Below, in pieces: positions 19,150-25,856 of a stretch of DNA of 64,000 nucleotides. Within the stretch, counting starts at the first letter, position 1, and the number at the start of each line of letters is the position of its first letter. The stretch lies in the NCBI GenBank assembly GCA_022826155.1, contig JAJDVL010000047.1, positions 1-64,000 of the forward strand, given 5' to 3'. The notes beneath the pieces are model-generated. The model was not told the DNA's origin. It ran no database searches and saw only the letters and a program-made list of their open reading frames with translations. This DNA is from Prochlorococcaceae cyanobacterium jk18x22bins.40 (GTDB lineage: Bacteria > Cyanobacteriota > Cyanobacteriia > PCC-6307 > Cyanobiaceae). A program made the position numbers and the translations under genes.

Positions 19150-20259
19150 ATGGCTGATCCAGCAGCTCGTGTCGTGATTTCCCCACCAGGAGGGGCGCAC
19201 CACGGCATTGCGCGCCTCCTGGATGCCAACTTGAACCGGGCCCGGGAGGGACTGCGGGTGGTGGAGGATTGGTGCCGCCTGGTGCTACAGCGGCCGGAAC
19301 TGGTGGCCCAGCTCAAGGACTACCGCCAGCGCCTGGGCCAATGTCACTCCTCATCCTTGAAACAAGCGCGCCATGCGGCATCCGATCCCGCCACGGGGCT
19401 GACCCACCAGGCCCAGCAGGAGCGCTCCACACCCCAGCAGGTTGTGGCCGCCAACTGTGCCAGGGTGCAGGAAGCCCTGCGGGTGCTGGAGGAGTTCGGT
19501 CGCCATGGGGCAGCGGAGTTGGCGGCCACCGCCGCCATCATCCGCTATGGCCTCTACGACCTGGAAACAGCCCTCCTGGCCAACCAGGAGCGCCACCAGA
19601 CACTTCGCCAAGCCCGCCTGTATCTGGTGACCCAGCCGGTGCCGGAACTGTTGCTGGTGGTGAAGGCCTGTCTGGAGGCGGGCCTGCGGCTGGTGCAGTA
19701 TCGGGAGAAGTCTCCCCGGCCCGATGACCGGCCTGGGGAAGGTGGGGTGACCGATCACCAGCGCTTCCGCACCGCCACGGCGCTACGGCAACTCTGCTGG
19801 GATCACGGCGCCCTGTTCATTGTGAACGACCGCGTGGACCTGGCCCTGTCCGTGGAGGCCGACGGGGTGCATCTGGGGCAAGACGATCTTCCGCCCCTGG
19901 CGGCCCGTCGCCTGTTGGGTCCCGAGCGGCTCATTGGCCGTAGCACCCATTGTCTGGAGCACCTGCGCCAAGCTGTTGCCGACGGCTGCGACTACGTGGG
20001 TGTGGGGCCTGTACACGCCACCCCCACCAAGCCTGGTCGTCCCCCTGTAGGCCTGGATTACGTGCGTCAGGCAACAGCCTGTAGCCCCGTTCCCTGTTTT
20101 GCCATCGGCGGAGTGAACCTGGAGAATGCCCACCAGGCCATGGGGAGCGGCGCCCATGGCGTTGCGGTGGTGCGGGCACTGATGACCGCGTCGGATCCCG
20201 GCGCGGTCACCCGCCAATTGCTGCAGGTGATTGGCACCTCTGCATTGCCTCGCCCATGA
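19150..20259 (+). CDS. thiE: Thiamine phosphate synthase with N-terminal ThiE-associated domain
   Basis: Joins HMP-PP and thiazole phosphate to thiamine phosphate. Residues 1-150 form the extra N-terminal domain of cyanobacterial ThiE (LDANLNRAREGLRVVEDW near 24, NCARVQEALRVLEEFGR near 103). The TIM-barrel synthase follows, with LRLVQYREKSP near 178, FIVNDRVDLALSVEADGVHLG near 223, IGRSTHC near 260 and GVGPVHATPTKPG near 280. Length (369 residues) matches the two-domain form. Its TGA overlaps the thiS ATG by 4 bp, so it is coupled to sulfur-carrier production for the thiazole branch. Confidence 0.94.
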   Translation: MADPAARVVISPPGGAHHGIARLLDANLNRAREGLRVVEDWCRLVLQRPELVAQLKDYRQRLGQCHSSSLKQARHAASDPATGLTHQAQQERSTPQQVVAANCARVQEALRVLEEFGRHGAAELAATAAIIRYGLYDLETALLANQERHQTLRQARLYLVTQPVPELLLVVKACLEAGLRLVQYREKSPRPDDRPGEGGVTDHQRFRTATALRQLCWDHGALFIVNDRVDLALSVEADGVHLGQDDLPPLAARRLLGPERLIGRSTHCLEHLRQAVADGCDYVGVGPVHATPTKPGRPPVGLDYVRQATACSPVPCFAIGGVNLENAHQAMGSGAHGVAVVRALMTASDPGAVTRQLLQVIGTSALPRP

Positions 20260-20540
20260 CCACCCTGATCGCCATTCAGGTCAACGGCCAGACGGTGGCG
20301 GTTCCCCCAGGCCAGACCTTAACCACTTGCCTGGAACAACTGGGTTACGACCTGCGCCTGGTGGCGGTGGAATTCAACGGTGAGATCCTCCATCGGCAGC
20401 ACTGGCTCCGCACCAGCCTTGGGGAGGGGGACGTGCTGGAGGTGGTCACCATCGTCGGTGGCGGCCGCCTCCCTTCACCTCCCTTGCAGTCTCCACCCGG
20501 CTACAGTGGAAGAGCGTCCCTCGGCAACGGATGGAGATGA
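20256..20540 (+). CDS. thiS: ThiS sulfur carrier with C-terminal extension past the di-glycine
   Basis: Ubiquitin-like sulfur carrier for thiazole formation. Residues 1-68 are normal ThiS (IQVNGQTVAVPPG, LVAVEFNGEILHRQ, DVLEVVTIVGGG). In the family the chain ends at or within a residue of GG, which is adenylated and thiocarboxylated. Here the frame continues for about 24 residues (RLPSPPLQSPPGYSGR...) to a TGA. Without trimming, this would block activation, so either the tail is removed or the gene is impaired. It overlaps thiE by 4 bp and the DUF1517 gene by 10 bp. Confidence 0.85.
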   Translation: MTTLIAIQVNGQTVAVPPGQTLTTCLEQLGYDLRLVAVEFNGEILHRQHWLRTSLGEGDVLEVVTIVGGGRLPSPPLQSPPGYSGRASLGNGWR

Positions 20541-21466
20541 AGCTGCCCAGAACCTGGCAACGCCGCCTTGCCACGATGCTCCTTCCGGTGCTGGTGGTGG
20601 GCCTGATGGTGTTTTCACTGCCTCAGCCCGCTGATGCTGCCCGCGGCGGACGGTTGGGTGGCGGCAGTTTTGCGCCCCGCTCCCTGCCTAGAGCCGGGGG
20701 CAGTAGCTTTAGGGGCAATGCTGTCCGTGGCGGCGGCTTTGGGGGCGGCGGTTTCGGTTTCCCCTTCATTATTCCCTTCTTCGGCTTTGGCGGTGGCGGT
20801 CTGTTGGGGATGCTCATGCTGTTCGCTGTGGTGGGCTTGCTGCTCAACGGCTTCCGCAGCGCCATGGGCGGCGCCGGAACCATGGGCTCCGCCAACAACG
20901 CCATGGCCGAGCGGGACGAGAGCGTCACCATCGCCCAGGTGCAAATCGGCCTCCTGGCCAGTGCCCGGCGCCTGCAGCAGGACTTGCGTCAACTGGCCGC
21001 CTCGGCAGACACCGCCACCCCCACCGGCCTCCAGCGCCTGCTCCAGGACGTCACCCTGGCCCTGCTGCGCAATCCCGAGTACTGGGTGTACGGCAACGGA
21101 GAGGTGGGGCAGGTGGGCTTCCCCGTGGCGGAGGCCACCTTCAACCGCCTCTCCATGACGGAGCGCAGCAAGCTGGACGGCGAGACCACCATCAACGTGG
21201 CGGGCCAGCGCAGCCGTGGGGATGCCGGGCAGTATTCCACCGCCAGTGAATACATTGCGGTAACCCTGCTTGTTGCCAGCCGCAGACCCATCCGATTCCC
21301 CAAGCTCGCCACCGCCGAGGATCTGCGCACGGCCCTGCGCCTGTTGGGCTCCATTCCATCCGGAGACTTACTGAGCCTGGAGGTGATCTGGCAACCGGAC
21401 GGCAACGAAGACGTGCTCACCTCCACCGACCTGGTGACCCTCTATCCGGAATTGCAGGCTCTCTAG
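20531..21466 (+). CDS. DUF1517 family membrane protein
   Basis: A 311-residue protein with an N-terminal signal-like hydrophobic segment (about 14-33) ending in PADAARGG. A glycine-rich low-complexity stretch follows (GGFGGGGFGFPFIIPFFGFG, about 70-90), then a membrane span (90-110) and a soluble DUF1517 domain (about 135-310). The layout agrees with cyanobacterial and plastid DUF1517 proteins, which sit in thylakoid or cytoplasmic membranes with unknown role. A second ATG lies two codons in. Converges on a GyrI-like gene. Confidence 0.85.
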   Translation: MEMKLPRTWQRRLATMLLPVLVVGLMVFSLPQPADAARGGRLGGGSFAPRSLPRAGGSSFRGNAVRGGGFGGGGFGFPFIIPFFGFGGGGLLGMLMLFAVVGLLLNGFRSAMGGAGTMGSANNAMAERDESVTIAQVQIGLLASARRLQQDLRQLAASADTATPTGLQRLLQDVTLALLRNPEYWVYGNGEVGQVGFPVAEATFNRLSMTERSKLDGETTINVAGQRSRGDAGQYSTASEYIAVTLLVASRRPIRFPKLATAEDLRTALRLLGSIPSGDLLSLEVIWQPDGNEDVLTSTDLVTLYPELQAL

Positions 21467-21942
21467 GACGCCTCAAATTCCTGCACCGGGATCACGATCT
21501 CCGTGCGCCACTCTGCCGGATCTTTGACCTCACGGGGATCAGTCCGGTAGATCTCCCAGGGTGGCTCCCCCGGCGCCTTGCCGTTGTCCTTTACCCAACG
21601 CTGGAGCGCGGCCCAGGATGCACCCAGGGTTTCATATCGCCCCCGATGAACTGTGGTGACCGCAGCACCGCCAGGAAGTTCACTGGCTTCCACCTGCCCA
21701 GCACCCGTCAACGGCCGGGATACGGGTATCCCGCAGGCAATGTCCCATTCTTCGTCGTTGCCGTTGATGCAAAGGTAGCGGGAAAACGGTGGTCCAGCGG
21801 GTTCCGCGCCGCTGTCCTGCACAAACGCCATCACCACAGGAAACAGCTTGCTCATTACTGATCCCAGTTGATCCGCATGCACCTTGGCGCGGATGACAAC
21901 CGTGGGCTGGGCCACAAGGCGCGTTTCCTTCACCTCCAGCAT
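21463..21942 (-). CDS. GyrI-like effector-binding domain protein
   Basis: A 159-residue stand-alone GyrI-like/AraC effector-binding domain, with VKETRLVAQPTVVIRAKV at the start. Later features are the ACGIPVSRPL region, LPGGAAVTTVHRGRYETLGASW near 100 (typical GG-x-A-x-x-x-H-x-G-x-Y) and WEIYRTDPREVKDPAEWRTEI near 130. The family binds small cationic or hydrophobic ligands and sometimes hydrolyses cyclopropanes. The ATG at 21942 has a GGAGG element 8 bases upstream, so it is preferred to the in-frame ATG at 21999. Partner regulators are not adjacent. Confidence 0.8.
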   Translation of the reverse strand: MLEVKETRLVAQPTVVIRAKVHADQLGSVMSKLFPVVMAFVQDSGAEPAGPPFSRYLCINGNDEEWDIACGIPVSRPLTGAGQVEASELPGGAAVTTVHRGRYETLGASWAALQRWVKDNGKAPGEPPWEIYRTDPREVKDPAEWRTEIVIPVQEFEAS

Positions 21943-22045
21943 CAGGATTTCCTCCGACTCAGACCAAACAATTCCGTTAATATAGCTGCCAACTTCCATT
22001 TTTGGCTTTTCCTATTTTTCGTCGTGCCCTAGTGTTTATGCAGGT

Positions 22046-23572
22046 TTATAGACTGACCGCCTCCACAGCCAGCAGTTGGTCCAGCTTGGACTCCAGATAG
22101 CGGAGGAAGGGGGCAGCGGACAGGGGACGGCCGGTGACCTGTTGCACCAGTTGCTCGGCATTCACCCGGCGGCCCAGCGGGTGGACATGGCGGCGGAGCC
22201 AGCCCAGGAGTCGACTTTCCTCACCAGCAGCCACATGACCCTCGATGGGGCCGATCTCGGCTTCCATGGCCTCCGCCAACTGGGCGGAGATCAGGTGACC
22301 CAGGGCATAGCTGGGGAAATAACCAAACAGACCTTCACTCCAATGCACGTCCTGCAGACAACCCTCCCCCACGTGGGCCGGGGTGACGTGCAGATAGCGA
22401 GCCATATGGGCACACCAGCGCTCCGGCAGCTCGGCCACGGGCAGGTGGCGCTCCAGCAGGTCGGTCTCCAACTCATAGCGCAGGAGTACGTGGAGGCAGT
22501 AGCTCAGCTCACCGGCTTCCACGCGAATCAGGCCGGGGTCCAGGGGATTCATGGCTGTCCAGAGACCATCGGCATCCCCCCAGGGGGTGGCGCCCACGGC
22601 CTCCGCAAAGCGGGGTGACCACATCTGGCTGAAGGCCCGGCCACGCGCCACGCGATTTTCCCAGAACAGGGACTGGCTCTCATGGACCCCCATGGACGTG
22701 GGGGCCGCCAGGGGCAAGCCGAACCAGGGGCCCTCCTGCCCCGGCAGACCCTGGTCGTAGAGGCTATGGCCCCACTCGTGGGCAGCGGCCAGAAATCCAC
22801 TGAGTGGTTGGTGGATCAGGGTGCGGCTGGTGATGCGGAAATCCTCGGGACCCAGATCGGTGGAGAAGGGATGAGGGGAGCTGGCCAGCACACAGCGACG
22901 ATCATCAAATCCCCAGGACTTCAACAACTGATCACAGAGGGAACGCTGTGCTGTCTGGCCCAGGGTCCATTGGGGCGCTGGCGGACGCGATGTGCTGCGG
23001 ACCCGTTCCACCAACTCCGGCAGCCGTTGCCGCAGGGGGGCAAACAACTCCTCCAGCCGTTGATGGCTGATGTCCGGTTCAAACGGCTGGGCCAGGGTTT
23101 CCCAGGGGGAGCGGGGCTCCGCCAACTGGCGCACCTGCTCCAGCCGCAGCCGGATCAACGCCTCCAATGCCGGCGCAAAGGCGGGAAAATCCTGGTTGCG
23201 CTTGGCCTCCTGCCACAGGCTGTAACCCCGGGCCTGGGCTGCCGCCAGGGCATTGACCAGATCAGGATCCAGTCGACACTGGCGCTCCCGCTGCTGCCGC
23301 ATCAAGACCAGATTCCGCTGCCAAGCCGCCTGGTGGTCAGGGGGAAGCTGGCTGAGGCTGGCCTCTGCTCCCGCCAGCAACTCCCCATAGTGGGTACTGG
23401 TTTGACGGCTGTGGAGCTGTCCAGCCACCCAGGCAAGTTGCTCCCCACGCCAGGCCGCCCCGGCCGGGGGCATGGCTGTATTCTGGTCCCAATACAGACA
23501 ACTGCTGATGCTGGCCAGCATGTGGGTCTCCCGCTGATGCTGGTGGAGTTGGTCAAAGATTGCTGTGGACAA
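22046..23572 (-). CDS. M32 family metallocarboxypeptidase (thermostable carboxypeptidase type)
   Basis: Removes C-terminal residues using one metal ion. The 508-residue helical protein has SPHPFSTDLGPEDFRITSR near 235-253 (HPF and DxRxT-like motifs), the zinc site AAHEWGHSLYDQG near 265, GVHESQSLFWEN near 295 and GCLQDVHWSEGLFGYFPSY near 395-415. All family motifs are intact. The first in-frame start is TTG at 23572, whose N-terminus aligns with the family start. No upstream ATG exists in frame, and an internal ATG (residue 18) would remove conserved sequence. Confidence 0.9.
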   Translation of the reverse strand: MSTAIFDQLHQHQRETHMLASISSCLYWDQNTAMPPAGAAWRGEQLAWVAGQLHSRQTSTHYGELLAGAEASLSQLPPDHQAAWQRNLVLMRQQRERQCRLDPDLVNALAAAQARGYSLWQEAKRNQDFPAFAPALEALIRLRLEQVRQLAEPRSPWETLAQPFEPDISHQRLEELFAPLRQRLPELVERVRSTSRPPAPQWTLGQTAQRSLCDQLLKSWGFDDRRCVLASSPHPFSTDLGPEDFRITSRTLIHQPLSGFLAAAHEWGHSLYDQGLPGQEGPWFGLPLAAPTSMGVHESQSLFWENRVARGRAFSQMWSPRFAEAVGATPWGDADGLWTAMNPLDPGLIRVEAGELSYCLHVLLRYELETDLLERHLPVAELPERWCAHMARYLHVTPAHVGEGCLQDVHWSEGLFGYFPSYALGHLISAQLAEAMEAEIGPIEGHVAAGEESRLLGWLRRHVHPLGRRVNAEQLVQQVTGRPLSAAPFLRYLESKLDQLLAVEAVSL

Positions 23573-23697
23573 GAACAGTGGCCGACAAAGGTGAATCTTC
23601 TCTAGCTGAGCGCCGGCTATGACAGCAGTGGATTGAGGGGGTTCCGCCCAAGGGGTGCCTGCCCTTTAGCGTCGGTACTGTTCCCCTGGCGCCTGCC

Positions 23698-24297
23698 GTG
23701 AGCCCGCTCACCCAACCCCTGGCTCGCTTGATCCAACAGTTTGAGCGCCTGCCGGGGATTGGTCCCCGCACCGCCCAACGCCTCTCGTTGCACCTGCTCC
23801 GCCAGCCCCAGGAGCAGCTTGAGGCTTTTGCCGAGGCCTTGCTGACGGCCAAGCGCTGTGTGGGCCAGTGTGAGCAATGTTTCCACCTGGCAACGGCCCC
23901 GCTCTGCGACATTTGCCGGGATCAGCGCCGCCGCCACAACCAGATCTGTGTGGTGGCGGAGTCCAGGGATCTGCTGGCCCTGGAGCGCAGTGGGGAATTT
24001 CACGGGGTCTATCACGTGTTGGGCGGCGTCATCTCCCCCATGGACGGCGTGACACCGGACATGCTCACCGTGCAGGCCCTGGTCAAGCGCATCAGCCGGA
24101 ACCCGATCGAGGAAGTGATCCTGGCCCTCACCCCCAGCGTGGAGGGGGACACCACCAGCCTGTACCTGGCCGGTCTTATTCAGCCCTTCTGCCCCGTCAG
24201 CCGCATCGCCTACGGCCTGCCCATGGGGGGTGAACTGGAATTTGCCGATGCGGTGACCCTGGCCAGGGCTTTGGAAGGTCGCCAGAGGATGAGCTGA
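23698..24297 (+). CDS. recR: Recombination protein RecR
   Basis: RecFOR-pathway protein that helps load RecA at gaps. The 199-residue chain has a helix-hairpin-helix region ([20 protein letters not shown], about 14-33), a four-Cys zinc finger ([20 protein letters not shown], about 57-77) and a Toprim domain beginning [14 protein letters not shown] near 87. The start is GTG at 23698. Length is typical. The nearest neighbours, an M32 peptidase and nfeD, are unrelated. Confidence 0.95.
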   Translation: MSPLTQPLARLIQQFERLPGIGPRTAQRLSLHLLRQPQEQLEAFAEALLTAKRCVGQCEQCFHLATAPLCDICRDQRRRHNQICVVAESRDLLALERSGEFHGVYHVLGGVISPMDGVTPDMLTVQALVKRISRNPIEEVILALTPSVEGDTTSLYLAGLIQPFCPVSRIAYGLPMGGELEFADAVTLARALEGRQRMS

Positions 24298-24331
24298 CCG
24301 CTGGTTCCGGGGCTGCACCCCTGTGTGCCCA

Positions 24332-24766
24332 TCAGTCGCTGGCCAGCAGGCTGCGTTTGGAGATCACCTGCAGACACGTGCCTTGGCGCTCCACCACGAA
24401 CACCTCCTCGTCCACCTGCAAGGGGATGGTGGGGTCGCTGTTCAGTGCGGCCCAGCTTTGACCCCGCCAGCGCACGCGCCACCGCTCCGGCTGGGCCTCA
24501 GCCGAGAGCACCACAGCCGTGCCCAGGTCATGGGCTGTGTCCCCACCGCCTGGTTGGGGTTTACGACCGATGCGCAGTGCGGCGAACAACAGAAGTCCCA
24601 GCACAACAAACAGGAAGATCTGCGCCACCGGAGCCGTGGAGGGAGCAAAACCCGTCAGCACAGCCAGTACGAGCGCCGCAAGCAGGGCCTCCAAAAGACC
24701 GTCCAGATCCACGCCCACCAGGGTGAGCAGGAGGAGAACCAGCACCAGGCCAAGCCAGATCACCAT
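24332..24766 (-). CDS. NfeD-like membrane protein
   Basis: A 144-residue protein with two or three hydrophobic segments (about 1-20, 26-45, 48-67) and a C-terminal OB-fold-like NfeD domain containing DLGTAVVLSAEAQPERWRVR and DEEVFVVERQGTCLQV. NfeD proteins pair with SPFH/slipin proteins in membrane microdomains. Here the slipin gene is divergent, starting 54 bp away, which supports this pairing. The short NfeD1b form lacks the protease domain. Confidence 0.85.
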   Translation of the reverse strand: MVIWLGLVLVLLLLTLVGVDLDGLLEALLAALVLAVLTGFAPSTAPVAQIFLFVVLGLLLFAALRIGRKPQPGGGDTAHDLGTAVVLSAEAQPERWRVRWRGQSWAALNSDPTIPLQVDEEVFVVERQGTCLQVISKRSLLASD

Positions 24767-24819
24767 GGCGGGTCCGCAAGAAACATAGACTTAGCCTGGC
24801 ACCACCGCCACGGGTCACC

Positions 24820-25761
24820 ATGAACGCCTTGTCTTTTGCGCCCCTGCTCCTGGCGGCGCTTCTTGGCTTGCGCAGTCTCCGCATCACCCAGCAGGGCAAC
24901 TCTGTCCTGGTGGAGCGCCTGGGGACCTTTAGCCGGACCCTGAAACCAGGCATCAACGTTGTCGTGCCGTTTCTGGAGAAGGAGGTGTCCAGGCAGTCCC
25001 TCAAGGAGCGGGTGCTGGACGTGCCGCCCCAACCCTGCATTACCAAGGACAACGTATCCATCTCCGTGGATGCGGTGATCTATTGGCAACTGGTTGACCA
25101 CTTCAAGAGCTATTACGCCGTCCTGAACATGGAAGCTGCACTGGTGAACCTGGTGCTCACCCAACTCCGCTCCGAGGTGGGCCTCATGGACCTGGATCAG
25201 ACGTTCAGTGCCCGCCAAGCCATCAACGACCGCCTGTTGCAGGAGTTGGATGCGGCAACAGATCCCTGGGGCATCAAGGTGACCCGGGTGGAACTGCGGG
25301 AGCTTCTTCCCTCCCCCGGCGTGACAGCAGCCATGGAAAAACAGATGACGGCAGAGCGTCGTAAACGGGCCACCATCCTGGATTCCGAAGGAGAGCAGGA
25401 GGCCGCCATCAACGTGGCCCGTGGTCGTGCCGAGGCGCTGGTGCTGGAGAAGGAGGCGGGGAGCAGGGCCGTGGTGATCAACGCGGAAGCCCAGAGCAGG
25501 GCTGTGGTGATTGATGCGGAGGCCACGGCTCAGCAGCAAAAGATGTTGGCCGAAGCCCGAGGGCAGGCCGCCACAACCCTGGCAGACGTGCTCCAGAAGC
25601 ACCCCACGGCAGCGGAGGCGCTGAGGCTCCTGTTGGCCAAGGACTGGATGACCATGGGGGAGCAACTGGCCCAGGCCAAGGCTGGCAGCGTGCTGATGGT
25701 GGATCCCCAGAGCCCCGCTTCCCTGCTGACGGCGCTAAAGGATCTGCAGCAGCAATCCTAG
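24820..25761 (+). CDS. SPFH/band 7 (slipin/stomatin-like) protein
   Basis: A 313-residue slipin. An N-terminal hydrophobic hairpin (about 5-20) is followed by the band 7 domain (VLVERLGTFSRTLKPGINVV near 30, SVDAVIYWQLVDHFKSYY near 85, LVNLVLTQLRSEVGLMDLD near 110). A long Ala/Glu-rich coiled coil (about 180-260, EAINVARGRAEAL and similar) completes it. These proteins oligomerise on membranes as scaffolds and usually partner with NfeD, encoded divergently here. Its TAG is adjacent to the 3' end of a small opposite-strand ORF and the type III restriction operon. Confidence 0.92.
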   Translation: MNALSFAPLLLAALLGLRSLRITQQGNSVLVERLGTFSRTLKPGINVVVPFLEKEVSRQSLKERVLDVPPQPCITKDNVSISVDAVIYWQLVDHFKSYYAVLNMEAALVNLVLTQLRSEVGLMDLDQTFSARQAINDRLLQELDAATDPWGIKVTRVELRELLPSPGVTAAMEKQMTAERRKRATILDSEGEQEAAINVARGRAEALVLEKEAGSRAVVINAEAQSRAVVIDAEATAQQQKMLAEARGQAATTLADVLQKHPTAAEALRLLLAKDWMTMGEQLAQAKAGSVLMVDPQSPASLLTALKDLQQQS

Positions 25762-25856
25762 CGGCGCCAGCGTAGCCGGTCTTGACCAGCCAAGGCTGCC
25801 AACTCAGGACTTGGCTGCCAGGCTTTTTTCAGCACCGGGTCCAGCTTGTGGTTCAT
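25758..25856 (-). CDS. Possible 32-residue protein coupled to res by ATGA
   Basis: A short ORF, MNHKLDPVLKKAWQPSPELA..., ending in GQDRLRWRR. Its ATG shares the sequence ATGA with the TGA of the upstream res gene, and its stop overlaps the slipin stop from the other strand. The basic end and the WQPSPELAAL core look protein-like, and it fills the space between the two genes exactly. It could be a real cyanobacterial small protein, a remnant at the edge of the restriction-system insertion, or chance. Confidence 0.3.
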   Translation of the reverse strand: MNHKLDPVLKKAWQPSPELAALAGQDRLRWRR

